A DNA stretch of 64,000 nucleotides from Phaeodactylum tricornutum CCAP 1055/1 (Eukaryota > Bacillariophyta > Bacillariophyceae > Surirellales > Neidiaceae). Every line of letters begins with the position of its first letter. Position 1 is the first letter of the stretch. This document shows positions 53,477-64,000 of this stretch, piece by piece. Under the pieces are notes generated by a model that saw only the letters and a program-made list of their open reading frames with translations, ran no database searches and was not told the DNA's origin. The stretch spans positions 248,001 through 312,000 of the forward strand of contig NC_011686.1 in NCBI RefSeq assembly GCF_000150955.2. Reading direction: 5' to 3'. The position numbers were made by a program, and so were the translations under genes.

Positions 53477-55629
53477 TTATGAAAATGGCTGTGTTGTTGC
53501 ATCCAAAGCCCCCTTTCCCCCCGAATCCTTTGCCAAAGGAATGGACACGTTTGCGGAGAGTCCCACATGCCTTTGAAAATCCCTTGTCTCTTGCCTTTGA
53601 ACAAATTCAAGACCGGGGAGTTCGTTTCGGGCGGCTCCCAATTGCAATTGACGCCGCGCAGCGGGATTACTTTCGAAACACCGATTGCAGCAGGTTGGGA
53701 ACTCGCACTCAATTTCTGCCACCGGACCCGCACAGTCGGCAAACAAGTTATCCAAGATTCCGGTGGAGCGCAAATCGCAAACATTGGCCGGCATACTCCC
53801 GGTCAGCAAATTGGCCTGCAGAACGAACTCGTTCAAGGTAAACAACTCACCAACCGCAATATCCGGGACAGGACCAGTCAAAAGATTGTTGTTCAGGAAG
53901 ATATCTCGAAGTAATGGCGACTTAGAAAAGTTTTCGGGAATGCGACCACTGAACTGATTGTTGTTTAGATAAGCAAGTCGAAGGGTTGCACTGTCAAATA
54001 GTGATGCCGGCAAAGTACCCTCAAAAAAGCAGCTCGAAAGGTCAACTGTATCTAGTTGTGTGAAATCAGTGAACATCGTTGGCGACAAAGAACCAACCAA
54101 AAAATTGGTATTCACTGTAAGGAATCGTAGATTGGTTAAGCTTGCCAGCGAGGCGGGCAGCTCTCCAGTTAAAAAGTTGTTGTTGACGCGCAGATCCGTC
54201 AGCGCTATGAGATCGCCAATAGTGGAGGGAGTAGTTCCGGAAAAAAAGTTGAAGTCCAAGCGCAACGTGGTTAGCGCGGTTAAGGATGGGAAGCCATTCT
54301 GTGGCAGAATTCCCACCAAGACGTTGTTTTGGATTTGGAAATTCGTGAGACCCGTTAAAGATGCTATTTCTGATGGGAGAGTGCCGTCGAGACGGTTGTC
54401 ATACAGAAAGACACTCTTGAGTTCCGTCAGGCTGCCTATGCCTGTCGGAATGCTCCCCATAAGCTCATTACCCGCAATCCAGAATTCTTCCAGAAGTGTC
54501 AAGGAACCGATATCAGATGGGATGCTGCCAGTAAAGCTGTTGCTCGACAAGAAAACTTGTTTGAGTATTGGTAAGTCAAGAAGTCCGTTTCCAAAGGGAT
54601 TTCCCGTCAAATTGTTCGCCTCTAAATCCAACACGACGAGTTTTGTAAGGTTGGCTATCGTCGAAGGAATGGAGGACACAAGACCATTCACTGCAAGCTC
54701 CAACCGATCCAGTTCGGGCAGAGTGGATATTTCGTTTGGGATGGACCCCACGAGATTATTTTCTTCTGTGATGACCAATAAAGGAAAACTTCATTAGAAT
54801 GCATTTGGACCTGAACTCTCCATCACTGCATAAACGCAAAAATTGACTTACCAAGAGTGACATTCGTCGCAACCACGTTATCGTTGCAAATGACACCAAG
54901 CCACTCACATTCAGGCGTTGGCCCTAGCCAACCAGAGTTGTTTGTCCAGATGCCTCCATTTGTTGCAAAGTACAATGTACTCAGGCCATAACGCTGCTCA
55001 AGTGTTGGATAGGTGCAGAGATCTGGGTCCAAAGGATCTTCATTGGCCAAGAACTGCACCGCCTGACCCTGCGGTGTAGCCACATCGGCCAAAAGAACAG
55101 GGTCAGTGATAGAACTGAGTCTGGAGATCAAGTACGATTCAGGTGTCGTGCCGTTCAAACACGAAGAGTCCACAGACGGAGCAAAGGTGACGCCTCCTGA
55201 TTGAGTTGGAGCATCCGTGGAATTGTAACCACTGGGAGCCAGCGTGTCCGTTGCACCGGCTGGAGCCAGCGTAGGTGCACCATCTACAATGGGGGTTTGA
55301 GTGATGGGAGCAGAGGATGGTCCAATGAATGCCGGTGCTTGTGTGATGACGGGCCCTCGGCTTGGTGCAATAGTTGGAAAACTTAAAAGCCCTCCATTCT
55401 GTAGTAAGCGCCCAGTTTCACGTTCGGCAAGGAGAGCCTCTTGCTGCAGTAGCTCTTCCAAAAGAGCGTTTTTCGTAGCTGCTTCCGTACTACGGAAACG
55501 GTTCGTTCGACGTCTCGGGTTTTCGTCTAGAGCATGCGCAGTAATAGCAACGCTAGCTACTAAAAAGGTAGTCAGGATTCGTCGAAACGAAGCGTATCCT
55601 TTTCGTTGCATCACTTGCATCATGGTCAA
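53477..55629 (-). CDS. secreted leucine-rich-repeat protein (minus-strand partner)
   Basis: Exons 55629-54852 and 54765-53477 join across an 86-bp intron to 688 residues in frame. After a basic start and a hydrophobic signal (ILTTFLVASVAITAHALD) comes a disordered Thr/Pro-rich region (to about 150), and a cap domain with NGGIWTNNSGWLG and CEWLGVICND. About 14 plant-type LRRs of 24 residues follow (e.g. LPELDRLELAVNGLVSSIPS, TLRLDFNFFSGTTPSTIGDL). A Cys-rich end with CEFPTCCNRCF closes the solenoid. The last 60 residues beyond that look unconserved, so a further intron near 53680 is possible. No membrane segment or kinase is visible, which implies a secreted or wall-associated protein. A related gene lies head-to-head at 56403. 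Confidence 0.8.
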
Positions 55630-56402
55630 TTACTATCACTTGTGGGAAGCCTGGCGGTTCGGAACTGCTCCGCGGGATTCTTCATAGGGGTCTTGCCAGA
55701 AATTATTGCAAGGTCGACGGTGGCGGTGGGCAATTTTGGCATACCGTGGCCGATTGGTGAATCAAAGGTATCAACAGCTATAATGAATTCAACGGATCGC
55801 TAGACGGAAAATTGAAATTGTGTTGCCAAAATTGGCTCGGTCGGCGTACCAATCAGGCCCATTGTTCGCACACTAAAAATTACGAATCAGACAAACAGCA
55901 TGAATATTTTCTTTGCAGATGTGAGGCATTGTAATTCATTAGGAAGTCTTTGTGAAGTTCCTTTTGAGGCCGTTGGAAACCAAAAGGCAATACAGAGCTT
56001 GTCCACCGCGCCGAAATAGATAAATTTCCGCTCAGATAAAATTAACATCTGCATTTTGATAGTCATAACGACCCGTTGGCTTTTATGTTCAGCAAAGCGC
56101 GCGTAAGTCTCTACTTATGGAAATGTTAAGGCTGCCAAGTTCGCGCCAGATCCAGCCAACCGCTACACTTTTTTCGACAAGTCAACTATCATGTATATCA
56201 AACAAGCGTAATCCTCGACCGCTTGAATGCTTTCGTCTCTGCAAAACTTGATTCGCACGGGGTTGTTGCTTTCTGGTAGACACGCATAAATTGAAAGTCT
56301 CCACTCCACGACGTAGGTTCACTTCGTACTGAAACTGACCAGTCACTACACCAAGAAGTAAAGGCGGGCAACCGGGGCGACCACCATCATCAAGTCTGTG
56401 CA
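55630..56402. promoter_or_regulatory. shared upstream region of the two LRR genes
   Basis: 773 bp between divergent LRR genes, A+T-richer than both. No repeat or clear ORF is seen. It may regulate both genes together. Confidence 0.45.
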
Positions 56403-58693
56403 ATGCGTCGAATAGGTCTTCTTTCAGCGCTATTGCTGTTGAGTGCTGCGTTTGCGGAACAGGGGTTGCGTCGAAAGCGTAATTTGCTCGATATTCAAGT
56501 GGAATCGGAGATCCATCATGAGATGATTTCCCCGTACAACGAGCTTGTCCTTGATGATTTTCTTTGGGGAGGCCGCAAGCTCATGAAGGTGGATGGAAAG
56601 AGCAAATCGAAAGGTACAATGGATTCTTTCAGTGCCATGGCCCTGAAATCAACCAAGAGTCCAAAGAGCACGAAAGCTGGATTGAATTCCCCCCAAATGA
56701 CGACTGTTGGAATCGGATCATTTTCGCCGAAGTCCAAGAAGAAGAGTCAGAAAACAGAAGATTGTTACAGCGACGTTTTTGGGTACTTGTTTTGCGACTC
56801 TTCTATGTCTTTCATGTCGATGTCGGTCTCAATGTCAATGGTAGCGACTCCAACAATGCCAACGAATCCGACGACGCCAACCACTCCAATAGCCCCGCTT
56901 ACTCCAACAGCCCCGTCGACCCCATCAACACCGACGACGCCGACCGCTCCGACAACACCGACCTCTCCAACAGCACCGACGGCACCGACATCGCCAACAG
57001 CACCAACGGCACCGACATCGCCAACAGCACCAACGACACCGACAATTCCAACGGTCCCAACACAAGCGCCGATCGATGGGTGTAGTAGCCTCCCGCGCGA
57101 TGAAGCTTTGAGGACTCTTGTTGGTGCTATTACTGACGAAACTACGCTTGCTGATTCAACCTCTCCGCAAGGACAGGCTTACCAATGGATGCTTAACACT
57201 GACCCTGCCAGTCTCGATCCTTGTACTGACGACAATGTTTTGCCTCGGTATGCTTTGACAACGTTCTACTTTTCCAGCAGTGGAGCTTCCTGGACAAACA
57301 GCTCTGATTGGCTCAGTGGCATTTCGGAGTGTGCGTGGTATGGCGTTGTATGTAGTAGCACCGGAACCGTTACGGAAATTGCTCTGTGTAAGTTGCGGTT
57401 TTTTAAATTTATGTGTGACTTTTCGACTTCCTCACAATATGCATTGCTCTTGCAGTCGAAAACAATCTTGCCGGTACTCTTCCAACCGAACTGGAGGCGC
57501 TGACTGACATGCAAAGGCTGGACGTCTTCGACAATGAGCTCGGAGGACCGATTCCAAATATTCTTTCCAAGTGGCCTTTCCTCGCATTCTTCGATGTTGA
57601 AAAGAACCAGCTCACAGGATCGCCCTTTGTGGACGCGATCGGTCTTTTTAATTTGCAGTCCTATCGTGTCTCGCTGAACGCCTTTGTAGGCGGTACGATC
57701 CCAGCTGATTTGGTTGATAAGTTCCCAAACCTGGTCGAGCTTTGGCTATCCAACAGTACTATGATTGGCAGTATCCCAACAGAGATTGCGCTTATGGACA
57801 ACCTTCGTACGTATCGTGTTGCCGCATGCGACAGGTTTTATTTTGGTGTCTCTCACCCAACAACGTTCTCTTTCCATTTCTATAGAATCTATATTTTTAT
57901 ACGGCAACTCTTTGACTGGAACTCTTCCTTCCGAACTAGGTCAACTCAATCTCGAGCGTTTGCAAGTTCAAGACAACATGTTTGCTGGAAGAATTCCCAC
58001 AGAATTGTTCCGCAGCACCAACCTTGCTGATTTGCGACTTGATACGAACAAACTTGCTGGTCCTATACCTAGCGCGGTAGGCGCCTTGACCAACTTGATC
58101 GACTTGCGATTGAACAACAACGTGCTGACTGGGACACTGACCACCGAAATCTCTCGTCTTTCCAATCTCGGTGCGTTTTTACTAGAAACTTCTTCACTCT
58201 CACTTTTGCTTCGGCATCTAACCTGTTTTCTTTTCGTTATGTATACTTCGTTCTAGTCTTTTTTGTCCTTCAAGACAACCAGCTCACCGGGACGTTCCCG
58301 GACGCGTTCGAGCCGTTCCAAGCCTTGCAGTTCGTCGATGTGTCCGGAAACAACCTGACCGGCCCCTTGCCGCGTACCGTGTTTGACGTTCCCGTGATTG
58401 AGATTCTGTACTTTGACGACAATGCGTTCACGGGAACAATCCCGGGCAACTACGCGAATGCCTCGAGCCTCCGCGATCTGTGGCTCAACGACAACCAACT
58501 GACGGGCACCATCCCGCCAACGCGTCCCGCTGAGCTCGCGAGTCTCGAGGAATTCCGTTTGGACGGGAACAACCTGGTCGGGACTGTGCCGTTATCATTG
58601 TGCGCGCTGCCTTCGAGCACGGCCTTGACGGCCGATTGTGGGGGTCCGTCCCCGGCCGTCGAATGCGTATGCTGTACCTTGTGCGTGGCGTAA
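56403..58693 (+). CDS. secreted leucine-rich-repeat protein (plus-strand partner)
   Basis: Exons 56403-57387, 57456-57806, 57886-58170 and 58257-58693 join to 2058 nt or 685 residues; each intron falls within an LRR unit after a phase-1 base. A signal peptide (LLSALLLLSAAFA, about 5-18) is followed by a basic region and a long repetitive linker of Thr-Pro units (PTTPTAPTS-type, about 155-220). The N-terminal cap is GASWTNSSDWLSG and CAWYGVVCSS. LRRs (about 330-650) include LRLNNNVLTGTLTTEI and LWLNDNQLTGTIPP. The end, CVCCTLCVA, mirrors the Cys-rich cap of the partner gene. The protein is probably secreted or bound to the wall; its ligand is unknown. Confidence 0.85.
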
Positions 58694-58936
58694 ACGCACA
58701 ACCGAATGAGGACGAGAATGAGCCCCACAAGGGACTACTCTATGAAATTAAGGTGAACGAATGAATGGAATGGAACGCAAGGGGCCCGTGTCTGTATTGC
58801 CCCCGTCACGGCCCCGTCACCCGGGAGAACTAGCGTTTGGGGACTATTTCCTTGCGACGTAACTGTAGTAGAAGCTTTTTATGAGTACAGGGAAAGATGC
58901 CAGCGGGCACCTTTGACGGATCGTCGCGTTTACTAG

Positions 58937-59946
58937 CTACGACGTGGCCAATTTCCAAAAGATGGCGAGGAGCACACACTGGAGTGCGGCTCGTCCGTAG
59001 TGTCCTTCGGGATAGGGAATCGGGGGTAACTTGGGTGCCTGGATATCGTGCGTGTACATGTAGGTATTGGCCGGCGTAACGACGAGCGTGAGCGCGAATA
59101 GCAGAGCCGCGGGTATCTGCACGGGCAGCGGGGTGAGTCCCAGTCCACTAGTGAGGAGCAGGAGTCCACCACCGAGTTCGGCCACGCCGGTCCAGTAGAC
59201 GTGGTACTCGGCGTAGGAAAGGTTCCATTCGTCGGCCCCGGGAGCGGGGACTTGCCAGAGTCCTCCCCAAACCCCCTGGGGAGGAACCATGGCAATGAAG
59301 GTATCCTTGAGCGCGAAATGGGCGACTCCGGCGGCGACGAAAATGGCGCCCATGGGGACGGGCCAGGTGTAATCCCTCCACAAGGCGAACCAACCGTTGG
59401 GCAAGATTGCTTCCATTGTATTGAGGACCTGTACCACCGCAAGAGTTCCAACCGTCAAGACGCCACCGACAGCCTGTAAGTTATAAAGGGATATCCCGCA
59501 ATGAAACGTGAGGGACTGTAGGGATACCAGGGTGCGCGTTCGGACACCGCCTCTTGTTTGATTTGACGGTCCATACGGCAGCGGGCGTGACGTACCGCAA
59601 TCGCCAATTTCTGTGAGTCGTCGTCGCGAGCGGCTACCAAGACGGATGGATCTGGTCGCTCGACGATGATTGGCGCACTGTCACGGTCGTCATCACTGCC
59701 GTCATTGTTGTTGCTGTTACCTGCACGCAATCGGGTTGCGGGGTCCGAGACCGGTGGATAGTCCAGCGAACGGGATGGATGGAATCGCGGGGATCGGTCG
59801 AAGGTGTACCGGACGTGGATCTGCGGAATTACCCACGCCTGGGCTAGTCTGATCGTCTTGGACGCCCCACACAATAGCAGGATCAATGCGAATGCGAAAC
59901 CGCGTGCGTAGATCGAATGGAGCGCCATGGTGATGGATATTCGCAC
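58937..59946 (-). CDS. plastid-targeted DoxX-like membrane protein (two exons)
   Basis: Exons 59946-59548 (133 codons) and 59473-58937 join at a codon boundary across a 74-bp GT-AG intron to give 311 residues. An unspliced reading would end about 30 residues past the donor. The N-terminus has a signal ([16 protein letters not shown], ending LAQA) with Trp at the +1 position, a variant of the plastid cleavage motif. A polar, acidic region follows. The second exon has four hydrophobic segments: [53 protein letters not shown] and [15 protein letters not shown]. The pattern with [10 protein letters not shown] fits the DoxX-like family. Function in plastids is unknown. The start may be the Met at 59928. 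Confidence 0.72.
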
Positions 59947-60324
59947 CGTTCGTTGCGAAAAAGTGCGGATCGCGAAAGAAGGGTCGATCGCGGACGCAAT
60001 AGGAGGGAGAGACGATCCGATCCTGTCTACGTCATCATACCATGTACGAAAATGGATATAAGCATCCCGTTTTGTAAGAAAACAAAAGTAGATGTCTGTA
60101 CTTCTTGAACAAAAGGAAACCCGGAGTAATCGGCAATCTCAGATTCATAATGATAGGGGAAGGGGTTCCCTATATTCGGTGCTGGATGAATTGCGACTCC
60201 AAAGGACACTCGGCGGCGGCTCTTCGATCCACGCGCAGTCAACTTCTATCTGTCTATACTTCTTTGCGTCTGTGTGCGTCCTATCCTTTGTTTGGTCCAC
60301 GTGTTCATTGTCATCATCATCATC
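59947..60324. promoter_or_regulatory. divergent upstream region
   Basis: 378 bp between divergent starts of the DoxX-like gene and the RBX1-like gene. No specific element was identified. Confidence 0.35.
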
Positions 60325-61036
60325 ATGTCCTCAATACCACCTGTAGAAGACTCGAAAGACGTGGAGATGGAGGAAACCGTGGAAGGTGCGGACTCCGAAG
60401 AGGTGAGAGTGTCCTTCCCTTTGGCTAGATGCCATACGTTTCCCCACGTAGATATACCGTAGGAGGTGTGCGGCACGACGGTCGTCTATTGGACTCACAA
60501 GCTCGATCACGCTTTCTTTCTACCTTTTACACTTTTTCTCACACACCTCCACTCACGGTATCAGGTGGTGAAACCCAAAGCTTCCGGTAGTGCACCCCGT
60601 TTTGAAATCAAGAAATGGAACGCTGTTGCCATGTGGTCGTGGGATATTTGTGCGGATACGGTACGTGTAGCGTTCCGTCGGATCGGGTCGTCCCTTCTCC
60701 AATTCCTTATTCGGTCACTTTTGTTGAACGCGTGTGATTACGATCCAATCGGCGTTACTGTGATTTTCTCTCACCGCATTCGTGCCTTCGTTCGTTCCTT
60801 GCTAGTGCGCCATTTGTCGCAATTCATTGAACGAACCCTCGATTGAGTACCAGGCCAATCCTTCACCGACCAACGACAACGGTCTCTCCATTGCCTTTGG
60901 AAACTGTGGACACGTCTTTCATTTGGACTGTATCCAGCGATGGCTCAAAACACGCTCCGTCTGTCCACTCTGTAACAAGGAATGGGACTTTGCCAAAATT
61001 GAACGCATTCCCGGATACGGACAACTCGGCCTTTAG
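60325..61036 (+). CDS. RBX1: RBX1-like RING-H2 protein
   Basis: Exons 60325-60402, 60565-60660 and 60806-61036, each splice at a codon boundary, give 134 residues. The N-terminus is acidic. [16 protein letters not shown] (about 39-54) is the strand that enters the cullin core. The RING follows: C59 and C62 in CAIC, C92 in GNCGH, H94, H97, C100, then [16 protein letters not shown] with C111 and C114. RBX1 joins cullins to E2 enzymes in SCF-type ligases. Compared with human RBX1, all four ligands of the third zinc (Cys 53, 56, 68 and His 82) are replaced here by Ser 70, Tyr 73, a non-Cys near 84-85 and Asp 99, and the usual Asp 97 ligand is Cys 114. APC11 is less likely because KKWNAVAxWxWDI is RBX1-type. 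Confidence 0.85.
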
Positions 61037-61466
61037 CCTAGATCCGTTCCTTCCGTGCCCCCCCCCCCCTTTCGGGGCCTCGGCGACGGCAGCACCGCTT
61101 TTGGGGGGAGAATGTGACGCGCGCACCCGAGGTTCGTTGGCGTCTTTTGGACGGTTGTTACGGGGACCGTTTGGCGAGACGCACCACGGGGACTTTGTGG
61201 GTGCCGGGCCTTGACGCCACTGGAATGTGTTCGTGCCGCTTCGTTCGTTGGTACGCGTTTTTGGCGTGCGTCCATTTCTACTACTAATACTACTGTACCG
61301 CCACTGATAATAACCACAAAAAAACAAAGTGCTTTTTTCTATACACACTGGGCGATGTTTGTGACGACTGTCACGAAATTAAGAGACACAAAGACAGGCA
61401 CCATTTCTCGCGTGACCCATGCAGGGGTCGTCTCTAAAAAAGACACCGACATTTCGCGGTGTACTG
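61037..61466. other. intergenic region between convergent genes
   Basis: 430 bp with a C-rich run near 61062 and no convincing ORF. It presumably holds both 3' ends. Confidence 0.4.
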
Positions 61467-62297
61467 TTACAAAATAGCCACGAGCGGTGGTATCACGATA
61501 ATGGCGACGCCGGCCGTGACGGCGGTCCCTAGAATGAGTCCGTATTTGGCGTTTTGCATCATTTTCATGCGTCGCACTTTTTTGGATCGTTGTTGAAAGA
61601 CTGCCGCCATGTCTTGCAACCGGGTCGTCTCTTCGTCCATCCGCTGCAACTGTTCTTCTTGTGCGAGAATGTTGGTAATATTATCCTGCATAATTTGTTT
61701 GGAGGCGTCCAATCGTTCGTGGAGCATACTGAGTTTTCCGAGATAGGTAACTTCCTCCATCCGTTGTAGGAGTATGGGAGCAAAGGTGCTTTGCGCCGCG
61801 AGCGTGGTCCCCGTGGTGTGCCAGAGCGGATCGTTGTCCCGCGGCAATTCGGTAAGTCCGACCACTTTTTCCAAAAAGCTCTGCACCTGGATCCGATCAA
61901 TATCCAACGATGGATTGTAAACGGCCGCAAAGACCCACACGAGTGGTGTCCCATCCGTGTTGTGATGATCGTGCACGTGAAACTTGATTCCCTTCAGTAC
62001 GGAATTGTCGGTCGTGGACCGTCGGACCAGAGTCCGTGGCGTGACGCGGTGGGTGTGGAATTCGTACCCCGGTGTGGCGGGTTTGCGCAACAAGGCCCGG
62101 GCCGTGGCGGCGACGGCTCCGTCCCACGGATCGTCCCCGGCTTCGGCCAACAAGACATCGTTCCGGGCCACGCCACTCCAGAGAATCTTTTGGGCGCGGC
62201 GGTCGCGGAAGATGATGTCGTTGTCGGTGTTGGCGTTGTTACTGTTGTTGTTGTTGTTGTTGTTGGTCGGTGCGGCACGCGGGGGACTCATGGTCAT
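61467..62297 (-). CDS. longin/R-SNARE-like protein (VAMP type)
   Basis: 276 residues, one exon. An Asn-rich leader (about 11-26) is encoded by a trinucleotide repeat. Residues about 36-150 fit a longin fold (KILWSGVARNDVLLAEAG, ALEW-like region absent, GIKFHVHDHHNTDGTPLVWV, FAAVYNPSL). The SNARE motif covers about 190-250 (MLHERLDASKQIMQDNITNI, LQRMDEETTRLQDMA, FQQRSKKVRRMKMM), and a C-terminal membrane anchor is at 252-276. By alignment to VAMP2 the zero-layer Arg is Gln 213 (in LAQEEQL). It should act in vesicle fusion in the endomembrane system, with the SNARE facing the cytosol. The Gln substitution makes its place in a 3Q:1R complex unclear. Confidence 0.78.
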   Translation of the reverse strand: MTMSPPRAAPTNNNNNNNSNNANTDNDIIFRDRRAQKILWSGVARNDVLLAEAGDDPWDGAVAATARALLRKPATPGYEFHTHRVTPRTLVRRSTTDNSVLKGIKFHVHDHHNTDGTPLVWVFAAVYNPSLDIDRIQVQSFLEKVVGLTELPRDNDPLWHTTGTTLAAQSTFAPILLQRMEEVTYLGKLSMLHERLDASKQIMQDNITNILAQEEQLQRMDEETTRLQDMAAVFQQRSKKVRRMKMMQNAKYGLILGTAVTAGVAIIVIPPLVAIL

Positions 62298-63200
62298 GAG
62301 AACAAAAGAAACTGCGGGGTAACTTTACTGATTATGAACGAACCAAGAGCCAAGCAGAAGCAGAATACTAGAGTAACGGTAGTTGGAACGGTAGTTGCTA
62401 GTTGAATGTGTTTGTTCGTTTCTAGTTTGTTCGTTCGTTCTCGAATGTCCTTTGAAAGGCAGGGCCCGACGCCCACAAAACCCGGACACGTTCGGAAGCA
62501 GCCCAGCCTGCCATTGCGTAGTAGTGGAAACTACTGTGGTCCAACGGAACCATTACAATAGGGTTTTACAGTTCGTATGGTAGCTATGTAGTACTGATAC
62601 GCTCTGGTACCCGAATCAGGTAGGGTGAGGGTTGGGGCATTCGAGAAACGGAATCCTCACAGTCAACAACACAGAAAGAACCAATATCAACGTTTCGTGC
62701 CAACACGCTGTGTGTCGCAATTCCTTCTCTAGTGTCATCCGGATACTCACCGTGAGTGCCACTCCGTGTCACACACCCTTGGTTCCTTCCTTTTCGGGAT
62801 TCCGGTTTCGAAACACACACTCACTGTCAGTGAACCGACTTTCTTGCCTACTTGGTTTCCCTTTTTTTTTTCCCAACGAGCCCGACGGACTCCCGAAACC
62901 ATGGATCCCCCCTGATAGTGAACGCTTATTGTGTTTTTGCCTTGCGATACGACGAGACAACCTGCTCGAGTAGAGAGAGAGAGATATTCATATATTGTCA
63001 GGTTTTCTACACCCTACCGTACCATACCTTTGTTGTTGTTGTTGTCAACTGCGGTACAGGCACGGACAGAGTGCGCGAAAAAGGCTCTCGAGGATCCTAC
63101 CTACCTACACACACACACACATTTCCCTACACAGATACACACGCCATGCCGGTGCCCGTGGTGTCCGTACGCGGCGTGTCTCGGATCCCCGCACGCCGTC
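62298..63200. other. upstream/intergenic region with short repeats
   Basis: Low-complexity stretches (poly-T near 62867, GA repeats near 62973, CA repeats near 63108). Open frames here are short and without domain. The right part probably includes the 5' end of the gene at the window edge. Confidence 0.35.
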
Positions 63201-64000
63201 AATCCGTCCGTTCTCTCCCTGGTTGGTGCTTCTACTGTTACTGTTCTTTGCGACCGGTGTAGTGGTGCTGGTACTGATGCTGGGGGACGGCTTTGGGACG
63301 ATACGAACGACCGCCGCCACGCAGGAACCATCTCGTGGTGCATCACACCGTGTGGAAGTCGATGGTGTCCCGTGGATGCCGTCACGAACGAAACAACAAC
63401 GATTCCGAATTATTAGTCATGATGCACCCTCGTCAATGCCCTCTCCTCCACCACCACCGCTGCCCACGTGGACCGACACGGCGTTCGACACCCCTCCTCC
63501 GACACTGTACCGGCCAAAATTCATTCCACCTCCTCCTCCTCGGCCTCCACCGCCACCACGAAATCCTCCCACTCTTCCACTTACCTCCAACACTACAGCA
63601 ACAGTATCAACACCACCAATACTATTACCACCACCACCACCAATAATACCACCACCAACAATGCCGCAATACCCCCTACGCACCGCTACATCGACTCCAC
63701 CGTTATCAACTACAACAACCAGTCCGATTGCCATTCGTGCCGCTCGTTTGTCCGTAACTGCGGCGACCATTCGTCCACCGAGACCCCCGTCGATTACCAT
63801 CACAGCCGTCCATCCCTGGCAGTCCCCGTGGTCGGACCCACCACCACCGCCCCCGCCGCGGCCCACGCCACCCGCACCTCCTGTACCGTCGTCGCCCACG
63901 ACGAACGTATACTTGTCCTTGTTCTGGATGCTGCGGAACGTTGCGATTCGACAATCGAGCCTGGTTGCTCCCGAACGCAGGCTGGTAGACCCACAACTCC
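63200..64000 (+). CDS. partial type II membrane protein with Pro-rich stalk, runs off right edge
   Basis: An open plus-strand frame (codons beginning at positions such as 63277 and 63421) encodes a strong membrane segment (PWLVLLLLLFFATGVVVLVL), then about 40 polar residues and a long Pro-rich region (PPPPPLPTWTDTAFDTPPPT). This resembles the stem of a Golgi type II enzyme. The first in-frame ATG is 63277, inside the membrane segment, so the real start probably lies in an upstream exon; an ATG in another frame at 63146 is a candidate. A second frame on the same strand (from 63423) is also open to the edge and reads Ser/Thr/Asn-rich, so the correct frame past 63420 is not certain. Confidence 0.4.

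Noticed and set aside
63417-63899. Gly-rich minus-strand frame
   Set aside because: It is the complement of CCA/ACC repeats of the plus-strand Pro-rich region.

Overview
The window looks like nuclear DNA of a pennate diatom, most probably Phaeodactylum tricornutum or a close relative. The evidence is compact genes with 0-3 short GT-AG introns (about 50-120 bp), plastid pre-sequences with an AxA|F-type cleavage site, a multidomain eukaryotic acetyl-CoA carboxylase carrying such a pre-sequence, secreted cysteine-rich and LRR proteins of the diatom kind, and a CoDi-like Copia element. The species call is inference; no database was searched.

Layout. 1-5 kb: the end of a minus-strand gene, a four-exon coiled-coil membrane protein, a plastid peroxiredoxin-like protein and an unknown protein. 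5.6-11.5 kb: a tandem duplication carrying two secreted six-cysteine repeat proteins, separated by short repeated modules. 12.2-15.1 kb: a dethiobiotin-synthetase-like/DRTGG protein and a membrane-anchored protein that combines a VHL beta domain with a PUB domain but is split by a frameshift at a 7-base homopolymer. 15375-25695: a 10.3-kb Mutator-like (MULE) DNA transposon with 193-bp terminal inverted repeats, a 9-bp target duplication and an intact transposase gene; a Copia LTR element (18825-25383) with its own 5-bp target duplication sits inside it. 25.9-31.2 kb: dynactin p25, an AIG2/GGCT-like protein, a SERF-like protein and a decayed hybrid histidine kinase. 31.4-42.4 kb: a large kinesin and, divergently, an ankyrin-repeat histone deacetylase. 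43-50 kb: acetyl-CoA carboxylase, preceded by a second plastid-signal exon. 50.4-64 kb: USB1, ALG2, a head-to-head pair of secreted LRR proteins, a DoxX-like plastid membrane protein, an RBX1-like RING protein, a longin R-SNARE-like protein and a partial proline-rich membrane protein at the right edge.

The genes do not form one pathway. There is a loose ubiquitin/proteostasis theme (VHL-PUB, RBX1-like), and several proteins carry plastid pre-sequences (ACCase, peroxiredoxin-like, DoxX-like). The most unusual items are the VHL-PUB fusion, the nested MULE with a compositionally distinct interior, the RBX1 homologue lacking all four ligands of the third zinc site, and the SNARE with Gln at the zero layer. 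Exon joins were chosen by hand from GT/AG sites; where stated, the joined length is an exact multiple of three.
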